This document shows positions 47,930 to 57,706 of a stretch of DNA of 64,000 bases, in pieces; position 1 is the stretch's first letter; every line of letters starts with the position of its first letter. A program made the position numbers and the translations under genes. Below the pieces are notes generated by a model that saw only the letters and a program-made list of their open reading frames with translations, did not search any database and was not told the origin of the DNA. The DNA comes from Dermatemys mawii (lineage: Eukaryota > Chordata > Testudines > Dermatemydidae): positions 29,269,915 to 29,333,914 of the forward strand of contig ML677343.1 in the NCBI GenBank assembly GCA_007922305.1. The letters run 5' to 3'.

Positions 47930-48150
47930 GTAGTGGTACACATCTGTAATATATTATGGAAGTAATTTGCACTTAATTGCAAAGTGCATTGATTAGATCA
48001 TTGCATAATAATTAAACTTAATTAACTTTTTACAGTGCATTGGTATTTAAGTGACACACTTGAACTGGCTTATCAGTTCTAATTAAAATGCTTGTTTGAG
48101 GTGTTTATTTTAAAGTGCTATCATCATATCTTTCTAATTTCAGGTGAAGG
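47930..48150. other. Candidate conserved noncoding element
   Basis: A repeat-free block dense in homeodomain-type cores: TAATTGCAAAGTGCATTGAT, ATAATTAAACTTAATTAACT, and TCTAATTAAAATGCTTG. It has no open frame and no transposon ends. This composition is common in long-range developmental enhancers, but conservation cannot be seen from a single sequence. Confidence 0.25.
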
Positions 48151-49344
48151 CAATGCTGGGGATTAACAAATGGGTGTCAGTCTTTGCACAGCATGAGTCA
48201 CTGAGCATTCTCAATTGTTTCCATGTGTATGCCATCAAATGGTCATCTCAATTCTATAAATAGTGGCCAATCTGATTGTCTTCTCCCCCCAATTTAACAA
48301 GATGTGTAACATTAGTAGGGTAGAGTGTGGGAGCCTCAGTTGTTAGTCTTCCAACAAATTCTAAGGGAATAATTGTGTTTTCTAGAATGTAGATATAGTA
48401 AGTAATTTCAGGCATTGTCTTTACAAATCATCAAATGACTTGGCATTTCATGACAAAGAGTAAAATTCTGAGGGATTATTCAGAATAGAAGTTTATAGGA
48501 GTTTTAGCTGGGTGAAAAAGTTTAAGGACCTGGAGTTTGTCTTAGGACAGTGGGTTGGTTTTTGTTTTTTTGTTTTTTTGTTTTTTTTGTTTTTTTTTTT
48601 AAAAAAAAGCAAAACTTATGCTGTTACATGTTCATGGTTAGAGTAGGGGTTTGATCCTATCTCCATTAAGGTCAGTGACAAAATGCCTATTGACTTCAAT
48701 AGAAAAGGACTGAGTACTACATTTGTGTTAATTGACAGGACTCTTTTTCATAGCCAATCTTCATACTAAATAAGAGCCACTTATTTATACTTTTCAGTGG
48801 TAATTTCTATGCTATTTTAAGAATATACAGTTCAGATTATACAAGGTTTGGAAACTCAAAGAATTTGAAATGGCAGATTGAAGTGAACTGACTTAGCAAA
48901 TAAAGTGCTGTTTATATTTTATTGAATCCTGATTCAAATGCTGCTCAGAACAGAGACAAGTTAAATTATTCAATGAGGAGAAGAGTATATATTTGACTTG
49001 TGGTTGTAAGAGCAATAAAAAAACACTAGCCAAATGGAAAGAGAGTTGCAAATAAAACAATGTTATAGTCAGAAATTATAATGACTAAAGTATACTCTGC
49101 ATATGCTATATCCATTTTTTTAAAGCATATATGGTGGTTGGTCAGAGCTTTCTAAACAAGAAAGAGATAAGAAAAAAACAGCTAACACTTTGCTGGCTGT
49201 TACCTATTTCTCACCACTCACCTAAACATTTCAAAGTACTGTTAGCCAGCTGGTTTCTAACCCATCTGTAATTTATCTATCATCTAAATTTTAATATTGA
49301 TTCAACATTTTTTAAAAATAGGGGTAATTGGAAAGCTATGAGTG
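48151..49344. other. Noncoding DNA with a T-rich tract
   Basis: A tract of T-runs separated by single G, then A-runs, spans 48558-48608. No gene recognised. Confidence 0.55.
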
Positions 49345-49505
49345 AGGCTGTCGGATGCACTGGGAAGGATTCAAAATTAGGAATTCAAAGGACCTAGGTT
49401 CTATTCCCAGCTTTGCTTCAGATCTCCTGTTGAACTTTGAGCCTCAGTTGCCCATCTGTAACAAATGGAGATAATGATGTCCATGAATGTTAAGACTAAA
49501 CTGAA
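49345..49505 (+). mobile_element. MIR SINE, partial
   Basis: 'gacctaggttctattccc', 'agctttgcttcagatctcct', 'gagcctcagttgcccatctg', 'aacaaatggagataatgatg' follow MIR head and core. The 3' tail is not kept. Confidence 0.75.
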
Positions 49506-50984
49506 TTGTATCAAAATATAGAGAAAAAAAATTTTCAGCTGTAACGAATTAAGAGATGTGCCTCCCCTGTTCAAATAAATTGACTTTTGGCTTTTCTATA
49601 GGGTGTGATTGTAGATACAAAATACATATCAGCTGTCTGCATAAACAGAGCAAAACTGATCCCTAGGCTTTACCTCATCCTTTGCTTTTTTTTTTTAAAC
49701 TATATTGTTTAACTATCCTTTTATTCAGCATTTCCCCAGTTTAAAGAGTTGCTCGGAGAATTTGCACAGTTGCTTCACCAAATTCATTCTTTGATGAATC
49801 TTTCAGATAAAATATTTTTGCAGAAAAAATGTGTTCCTTTTATTCACCCCATTTGGTAACCATGGAAATTACAAGGAAAGGCCCCTTGAAAAGCTCAGGA
49901 ATGATACTCAAATTGATGGGGTGGGAGTTGTTTTTGTGACTCAAGATTTTTTCCTAGCAGGCTGAAAATAAAATGCTAGTAAGATGTTAATCAAAATATC
50001 CCAAAGTGCCCCAATTACTGCAGTAAAGGGCAAACAGAAAAGCTTCCTTATTTCACTACTGAATGTTTAAATATCCTTACCCTTTATAACAGTCTCTGAC
50101 TCCATTTTAAAGTTTGATAGAGGAGGAGAAGGGGGGAAAGAACATCTATTTTTAAGCAGCAGGAGAGTTCAAGACCTGTTTGGTGGTTAGCTTAGAGCTT
50201 GATTCCCAGTGTTCTTAGTGATTTCTTTCTGGGAGCGTGAAATGTCATAAAGCACCACAGTGATGCTTTTATGAATGGCCCATTTGTCTCCTTCTCCCCT
50301 GGCAGTCCTTTTTCACCCCAGACTTGTCCAGAAGCCCAGAGCAGTTTAGCAGATATGGCAGCTAGCAACTCCTGCTCACATGAATTATGACAACTTTAAT
50401 AGAGCTCAGCTGACTTTTACTTTATAAGCTGATGCTTTTGCTTCTGCTAACTATTTTTCTTTTTTATGAGAAGGGAGAGCATTAGGGGCTGTTATGCAAT
50501 ATTCCAAGACACACAAGAGAGTGCATCGATCAACCATTAACAAGAAAAATTATGGTCCTAAATCAGACTCCAGGTGTAAACATCCCTGGATTATCCAGGT
50601 AGCTGAAATTCAATTCTGAATTTTGCAAATGGCTTCTCTTTAGAATGGGCAGAGCAAATGTTAGATGTGGACCCCCTTGAGCTTCAGGGGTTCATGATCT
50701 ATGTGTTGTTCCTGGTGTAAATTGTGCAGCTTGGGCTTGTCTCTTCTTAAGAAAACAAAACACTATTTAAAATATTCCACACCTGGGTCACAAAAATTGT
50801 AACACTGTTGCTAAGAGTGCCTCTGAACCCCCTTGTTCAGAGGCCAAAAATAGTGTCTTTCCCATGCTGTGGGAGGGATACGTTAATAGGTTTCAGTAAA
50901 GCTTGTTTAATTAGAAGGGTTAGCAAATCATTTTAGAAGCCTTCCTAGCAAATCATCGAAGAGCTTCTTCTGGATTTGATTGTT
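49506..50984. other. Noncoding DNA, no gene recognised
   Basis: A repeat-free stretch. The part near 50370-50500 is T-rich and balanced, a second-rank candidate for conserved noncoding sequence. Nothing coding is supported. Confidence 0.45.
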
Positions 50985-51111
50985 AAACTCTGTTTCCACA
51001 AAACAATTGCCCTTTACTCTTTCCAGCAAGCCAGAGAAGCTTGAAACTGAAGGAATGGCTTTTTGCCCAGACAGAGAGGAACTGAAATAAATATGAGCAA
51101 GGTTAAGAATT
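50985..51111. repeat. Duplicated segment, copy 1
   Basis: Shares with 51810-51936 the order 'tct-tttccaca', 'ctttaC-Ctttcca', 'gaatggctttttgcccagac' and 'ggaactgaaataaatatga'. The best-kept core is at 51045-51097. Direct orientation, 825 bases apart. Either a local duplication or two copies of an unrecognised interspersed repeat. A minus-strand frame overlaps this segment and has no domain. Confidence 0.75.
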
Positions 51112-51809
51112 TTCTTTATTGAGAGCACCTGCTCCTATTTTATGTGTAGCTGTAGTTAAAAATTCCTTCATTACAGCAAGCTCTGTTCCACGGGAGTGCA
51201 ATGCAAGCCTTTTGGTACTGAGAAAACTACTCTGTGACCTCTGCTGAGAAGGACTTTTCCTTGATTTAATTCATTTCCAAACCAATGTAACAAAAAGGCC
51301 TCTTGCGGATACACACACACACACACACACACAGATTCTTTTAAAGTCAGTTCATTTGTGGCATGCGCTGACAAACTGAAGAGATGACATTTCAGAGGAT
51401 GAATTACTGAGCATAGGGGTGAAGGATTAACAGGCATAGGGCAGCTTTGCTCACACAGCTCTGGCAATAAAATTAAATCCTAACCTGCAGCCCTCAGTCC
51501 TATTCTTGTGTTGGCCACGTGCCTCTGAGATTGCTAATCCATCCTGACCAGCAGCAACATTAGCTATGGCAGTCACATGCCTCTCTTAGTCAGAGACTGA
51601 CACACGAACTGGCTGATGCTGACATTGGTTAGCCTAGTTGGATTGGCTTTATGACATGGCAAATGTAGGGACTAGCCTGAGATCGCAGCATTCCTTTTGG
51701 TTTATGTGCTTTTATAGGTAAAGAATTAGGACTAACCATGCAAACCTTACTTCTGTATGTAGTTCCCTTGACTCCAGTCAGACTACTTGCAAATCACAAC
51801 GTGAAAAAG
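51112..51809. other. Noncoding DNA between the duplicated segments
   Basis: Contains an (AC)n microsatellite at 51310-51333. No gene recognised. Confidence 0.5.
51310..51333. repeat. (AC)n microsatellite
   Basis: Eleven or twelve uninterrupted AC units. Probably length-variable between individuals. Confidence 0.95.
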
Positions 51810-51936
51810 AAGTCTATTTCCACATTTTTATATGAAGATTAGCCTTCACCTTTTCCATCAGGCTGGGAATGCTTAAGACTGAAGGGATGGCTTTTTGCCC
51901 AGACGGGAACTGAAATAAATATGAACAGACCTAATA
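51810..51936. repeat. Duplicated segment, copy 2
   Basis: Second copy of the segment at 50985-51111. It lacks a few bases (GACGGGAACTG here against GACAGAGAGGAACTG in copy 1) and differs at scattered sites, so the duplication is not very recent. Confidence 0.75.
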
Positions 51937-52013
51937 ACTCCTCACATGAATATGGGCTGTAGAATCAGGTCCCTAGCCTGTAATGTCCTTTGGGACAAAG
52001 TGTCAAATTAATA

Positions 52014-52039
52014 TGAGAGAGAGAGAGAGAGAGAGAGAA
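52014..52039. repeat. (GA)n microsatellite inside a repeat edge
   Basis: GA units run directly into AAGGTAAGTGAGGTAGTATC, the left block of the following element. Other copies have ATATGAGAGA or GAGAGACAAGGT at this place, so the run probably grew from the element's own short GA stretch. Confidence 0.85.
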
Positions 52040-52147
52040 GGTAAGTGAGGTAGTATCTTTTATTGGACAAACTTCTGATAAAGTAAAATTCCAATAAGAT
52101 ATTTTTTCTCTCTTTCATATCCTGGGACCAACTTGGCTATAACACTA
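52040..52147 (+). mobile_element. 'TTTTATTGGACC' interspersed repeat
   Basis: AAGTGAGGTAGTATC, TTTTATTGGACAAACTTCTG, then the right end CTCTCTTTCATATCCTGGGA, CCAACTTGGCTATAACAC. The middle is shortened compared with 5841-5996. Confidence 0.75.
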
Positions 52148-52204
52148 GAAAGAAATATGATTGAATCAATAATGTTATGCACAACACTTGGACATAGGAA
52201 TTGT

Positions 52205-52333
52205 CAGTGGTTGAGACCACTTGATGTCCTGATTTTCTAGGGACAGTCCTGATTTTTGGGTCTTTTTCTTATATAGGATTCTATTGCTCCCCGCCCGGTC
52301 CCAATTTTTCACACTTACTGTTTTGCCACCCTA
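52205..52333. mobile_element. Small TA-flanked element, second copy
   Basis: Same interior as 32828-32958 ('gatgtcctgattttctaggg', 'gggtctttttcttatatagg', 'tttttcacacttactg'). The right end TTTTGCCACCCTA (52321-52333) is recognisable. The left end is eroded (GGTTGAGACCACTTG). Confidence 0.8.
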
Positions 52334-52449
52334 CTTTGTCACCAACATGAGTCAGTACCAGATGTGCCAGTGGAAAGTGCAAGAAATCCTGCAAGTTCCC
52401 TGCTCCAAGGGAAAGTTTCCACCTAATGCCCAGTAATTAAAGTTCAGCT

Positions 52450-52625
52450 TTATATCCCTCCCAAACTTGTTTATGTGTTTAAATATTTACTACCCTCTTT
52501 CAATCTTGCTTAACTGTTGGCCTCAGTGATATCTTGTGGCATGGAGTTCCAGGGTAATTGCGCCTTGTGTGAAAAAGCATTTCCCTTTGGTCAGTTTTGA
52601 ATGTACAAAGCTTCCAAATTTGTTT
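52450..52625 (-). mobile_element. CR1-like LINE fragment
   Basis: 'atatcttgtggcatggagtt', 'ccagggtaattg', 'gtgtgaaaaagcatttccct' and 'cagttttgaatgta' are the reverse strand of a CR1-type 3' region, comparable to 40812-40960. Confidence 0.6.
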
Positions 52626-53996
52626 TTAAAATACAAGATTTTGTCAATATTTATGTAAGGAGAATGCTTCTATCTGTTAAGTAGACAATATATTAAAATT
52701 GCTCTATTTATTAGCAAGAGACTGTCTGATAACTCTGAAGTCAATATGTGGCTGTTCAGTGCCCTGCATGACAGAGTTCATGGGTCTAAGTGGAGCCCTT
52801 CACACTCTGGTCTCAATGCAAATGAACAGGATGTTGATTGCAGGGAGGAGTGGAGGCTAGTTGCTTGGATGCCTACAGGTTAATATTTTATGCAAAACAA
52901 AACACCTTGCCTCAAACACATAAATTTGCCTGTTACCCACTCTACTGTGTACCATACACCTACAGCACCACACAAATAATCACAGATCATTTAAACTGGT
53001 AGGTAATTCTGATATGGCGCAGTCAGGTAAGAAGACATTTGCTCCGAGGTAAGAGAAACCAGCCAGTTGGTTTGTGACTAAATTGTGACTTCAGTTTTAT
53101 TTTGACCAGTGTGTTTGTAGATACTGATGGCCAGTAGATCCATATATAGCCACTGGGGACTACTTGAATGGGAGAACATCAAACAATGTTCCTCAGATAT
53201 GATGAAGTGTAATTGAATCTGAGTTTCTTGCTCTATAACTATGTTTTCTTGGATCCCTTCCCTCTTCCTTTTTCGTTTTATAGGAAATAATTATTGTAAA
53301 TGCTCTGTTGTGCCCAATAGCCTAGTGTTTTAGCCCTCTCTTTCCTGCGCACATTGTACCTCTGAGAACTGCTGTATATTCAATCAAGACCAAATCTTCA
53401 TACCCAGATAAATACATAAGTCTGTGAAATCCACTGATTTCCTGAGTCTTTTTGAATGGGATATTTTTGAGAGAAGGGGAGATATACTACAAACAACACC
53501 TAAATCTGACCATGTAAAGAAGGGCACAGAGATCCCTGATCCATAATTAATTCCTTGGAGGATATAAGCATGGCATCGAATCCAGAATCTCTTTGCAATC
53601 TGCTAAATATTACAGGAATGAATGGCTGGCATAAGGAAAGGAATGCTGCCTAATGCAACAAGTACAGACTTTCTGTTTTAGCTTTTCCTGGGTTGTGTTT
53701 AGTTTATTTAGCGTATAGCTCATGGGTACTTGCTGTTTCATATTTAGGAATAGACCCAACCCAGATAAGGTTACACTGAAAAATATACAAGTTGCTATTA
53801 AATCTTTTGTTACCTGTAGGTAAATTCTGCACCTGCATCGGATCTTAGAATGTAGAGGACTATGTTGGACTAGCTCCATATAGTGCTAATGTCCCAGGAT
53901 TCTAGTTTGGCAGAGGGATTCCAACGTTATTGACAATGCTCCCTTCCAACCTTCACCCCAACAATACACCCACCTCTGGACCTAAAAAAACGACTT
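52626..53996. other. Noncoding DNA, nothing recognised
   Basis: No gene or repeat could be supported in this stretch. Confidence 0.5.
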
Positions 53997-54752
53997 ACCG
54001 TATATACTTGATCATAAGCCGGTTCGTTTACAAGCCAGCCCCCCCAATATGGATAAGCAAAAATGGCAAATGTTTATGATCCATTGATAAGCCAACCCTA
54101 TAATTCAAGGGTCGGCAAACTTTGGCTCCCCGGCCATCAGGATAAGCCACTGGCAGGCTGAGATGGTTTGTTTACCTCGAGCATCCGCAGGCACAGAGGT
54201 AAACTTAAATAAACAAAATGTCCCGCCAGCCATCAGCTTACCCTGATGGGCTTGAACAGCAATTGGTGGGGAAATATTTTCAGGGGGGGAAGAAGCTGGG
54301 GGTTGGTGAAGTAACCCCTGTGACCCCCTCCCACATGACCCCACCCCTAACCGGGACCTCTCCACATGCCCTTTCCCCGTGTAACCCCTCTCCACCTCCA
54401 CTCCCACACACTCCCCACCCCATCCCTTCCCACTTTACCTGGGGCAGGCCCAGGAAGGATGTCTCTGGCCTGGCTGCAGCCTACTCTTGTGGGCTGGGCA
54501 ATGCAGCCACAGCCTGCTAGCTGCAGAGCCGCAACTGCTTCTGCAGCTACGGGGAGAGCAACATGGCCAGAAGAGGAGAGACTCTGGCTCCGCCTCTTCC
54601 CTTCTAGCTCTGCTTGCTGTGCTGCCTCTCCTTGCCCCCTCTGTTGTGGGGTGGAGGGGAGAAGCTGTATCCCACCTCCCCCGTTCTCTATACCCGTTCA
54701 TATGCTTCCCTTTTTTACTAAAAAAAATCGTCTTATGATGAGTAAATACGGT
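53997..54752. mobile_element. Inverted-repeat DNA element, ~755 bp, GC-rich core
   Basis: The left end ACCGTATATACTTGATCATA and the right end, reading ACCGTATTTACTCATCATAA on the other strand, are inverted repeats, and TA precedes and follows CCGTAT/ATACGG. The core, especially 54290-54680, is very GC- and CCT-rich, unlike the AT-rich surroundings, and contains part of another element (54106-54265). Several overlapping frames of 80-130 codons on both strands arise from this composition. They are proline- and alanine-rich with no domain and should not be taken as genes. Confidence 0.75.
54106..54265. mobile_element. Fragment of CAGGG-type hAT MITE
   Basis: CAAGGGTCGGCAAACTTTGG (54106 onward) resembles the left end of the hAT element at 24233. 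GGCCATCAGGATAAGCCACTGG pairs, in shorter form, with CATCAGCTTACCCTGATGGG near 54231-54250. The usual right terminus is missing, so it is a truncated or rearranged copy nested in the larger element. Confidence 0.6.
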
Positions 54753-57423
54753 AGTTAGAAGGCTACATTCAGAAAGGAGCATACAAGAGTGAGTCTAAAT
54801 TGGTTGAACTTACATTTTTTCCCCCAGTTCCCTTCTTCTAATAACTGAATTCTCCATTGGAGATACAACTCCTTAGTGAAATTATATGCCCTTCCACATT
54901 ACCTCTGAATTTCACCCAGAATAATTAGGATAGGGGCCGTAAAATCAGACCTTTTGCACAACCTGTGTGGTTGTACACAAAATAAACCCACAGCATCTAA
55001 TCTGAGCATCCCATCGGCCTTTGTAGTGAAATCTGCAACCAGCTATGTTAGTAAAGTCCCTGGGCCTGATGCGTCACTGACTGGCACTCTCAGTAGCCAT
55101 TTGCCCCAGGGCAAACTCCACCAAATCAGAATGATGATGTTTTATGCTCACTCTCATTCACCATGCATTGGTGTAAATAACTATACGAGGTGCAAGGCAA
55201 TGGTGAATCAGGCTTCCAGAACACACAGTATTATTTTTGGCCCTATCCTCAGCTTTCTCCCTCCCCCCACCAAAAATCTCCCACACCAGCCCTACCAAAA
55301 TAAAAAACTTCATTGCACACCCAATTCTCCCCTGAGAAGATGAGAAGAAGAACAAACTACATGTGACAGATGTGAATCATATCATTTAGTGCATTACTAG
55401 AAGATGCTCAGATGCTAGTGAGGCTGACATAAGAACCTGTGCAGAATGAAATGGACTAGCTGGTGTGTATTGACCTAGTCCATTGATGTAGCTTTAATGG
55501 AACCAGCTGAAGATCTGCCCCAGTGACAATAACTTTTCCAAGCTGCAGACTCCAAAAGTTCTTTATCTTTTTTTTATAGAGAATAAGTTAGCTTTGACCT
55601 CTGGGTGGCACTTTCCTCTCCTCCCTCATTGTGAGCTGTTCGTGTCTTATAATTCTCACGTTGCTCTCTTTATGGCTTCTAACTCTCAGACAGGTTGTTT
55701 CTACTGATCCTGAGAAAGCTCTAGCTAGATAGGGCAAGCCAACCAATGTGGCGTTTCTAATGGACTGTGAACGTTCTGTCCCAAAGAAACGGAACTGAAG
55801 CAGAAGAGAGCCTTTATGTTACCAGACCTTACCAAGCTCTTGGTGTTGAAATGCAGGTGATCAGTTTCCAATCAGATAAGATGATGGCAGTTCCAGATGA
55901 CCCTGCCATGAGTTTAAGGAATCTCCATGCATGGAATGTTGGGATTAAGTTTCACTTGGAGCCTGGACACATTTATAATGTTTCAGTAAATGAATAGGGA
56001 GTACTGTGACCCAGCAGGGAAATTTATGGTCCTGGTTGTGGCTCTGACAGGACTCTGGAGTGAGATATCATGGGCTTGGGGGTGGAGATTCATCTTAAAC
56101 TCAAGTTCGGGAGGGGGGTGAGAAGCAGAGATAATGCAGCTGTTGAAAAGCTTGAGTGGTGTGTCTTGAGCTCAAAGCGGCTAAAGAAAATTTTCTCCCC
56201 GAAGTGTCAGCCATCCACCAATTATCCATTAACTGAAAAATACTCAAGCTGTATTTTCAAGGGGGGGATCAAGTACCATGTTGGGAGGTCCCAGCACTTG
56301 CCAATGAAATCTTCGGAGGTTCAGTCCTCTTACAAGGAAGAGAAGGAATATTTTCACAGGGGAAGGAATTGTTCCTAGCACTGCACATTAATTCTTGTGC
56401 CAGACCAGGGAGCTTTGCAACACAGTGACCTTTCACTCTCTAGTGTGCGGTCACATAACTCATCTTCCACCATTCCAGTCCCATGGATATATTGCACCTT
56501 TTTGTTTTTTAGTATCTAAAAGGCTGATTCAGATAGGTCTTCTACAAGAAGTGGAAGATGATCTTTGTCTAACTTAGTGTAACTATGCATCGTAACTCCG
56601 CCTCCGCTCCTCTTTGTGTGCATGCTTGAGCTTTGCGAAACTTTGCTTACAAATAAAGGTAGATGGAAAATGGGGTTGAAAGATTCCCTGGACATTTTAG
56701 CAAAATTTGGTAGTATTTTTCATCCTGATTTTATTTTATAACAGTCCCGTTTATGATTGCCAAATTTTCTACAGAAATATTTTTTGAAAATAGATTTTTT
56801 TTTGGCTTTGAAATGGGAAAATCGAGCCCAAAATGTTTAGCCTGTGCAGTAATACAGTTTGTAAAACACAACAATCTACTTTTAAAAAAATTCACCCAGG
56901 TGACTAAGCCAACAAATCAGAAGTTACATAGTGCCAATACAAGAAACAAAAATCAAAGACTGTATAAACAAAATAAAACAAAAAAACATTTTGCAGAACA
57001 AGCAGTAAGGTCTCAATTATTTTTTGTTTTAATCTGAAAGAGAAAACTTTTGAAAGTTTTCCAGAAATAAATACCAGAAAACAACCAACCAACAAACAAA
57101 TTTTCACCACTTATATCTGTGAAACTAGAGAAAATGTAGAATTTGTCCTCACTTGAGTTTCTCTGGAAACTCAAAAGGCAACCAAGGTTCATCAAAAAGT
57201 TTGCAGAGGTTCCCAATTTTTTTCAATCAATTCTGGCCCAGGTTTGTTTAAAACTGGACCCACATATCAAAACCACACGAAAATATGAAACTCTATGGAC
57301 ACAACTGAGTTTGTTTTTGGACTGAACTCAAACCAAAGTTCCAGGGGTTTAAACCCAAGGCAAACCTGAAACTCAGACAAAAGGCATTCATAACTAGTTG
57401 AAACCAAAAAGTAACTGAATACC
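54753..57423. other. Noncoding DNA; AT-rich block 56660-57250
   Basis: No gene recognised. The part at about 56660-57250 has the A/T-run style of the AT-rich inverted-repeat family but no clear ends. Frames at 54954-55343 and 55767-56378 show no recognisable domain. Confidence 0.45.
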
Positions 57424-57499
57424 AAGGATGAAATCCTGGCTCCATTGAAGCCAATGGGAATTTTACCATTGATTTTAATAGGACCAGGATTTTATCTTG
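57424..57499. mobile_element. Small hairpin element, 76 bp
   Basis: The left end AAGGATGAAATCCTGGCTCC faces a right end reading TCAAGATAAAATCCTGGTCC on the other strand. Nearly the whole unit can form a stem. Close to 34699-34772 in sequence and size. Confidence 0.65.
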
Positions 57500-57558
57500 A
57501 ATGTTTGCAGTGCTCATCAGAAGCTCAATCTGAATTCTATCACTCTGATTTGACATTG

Positions 57559-57706
57559 CGGGTATGTCTACGCTACCAGCCGGATCGGTGGACAGTGATC
57601 TATTTATCAGGGATTGATTTATCACATCTTCATTGCTATTTGTGTAGCTGAAGTCACATATCTTAGGTTGATGACTCCCCCCGCAACTCAGTGTAGACTG
57701 GGCCTG
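57559..57706. mobile_element. 'TGTCTACAC'-ended DNA element, 148 bp
   Basis: The left end GCGGGTATGTCTACGCTAC faces a right end reading CAGGCCCAGTCTACACT on the other strand. The interior shares its right half with 3250-3409. No coding capacity. Confidence 0.65.

Noticed and set aside
54218..54782. Overlapping proline/alanine-rich frames of 83-130 codons on both strands
   Set aside because: They lie inside a GC-rich transposon core and overlap each other in several frames. Composition explains them.
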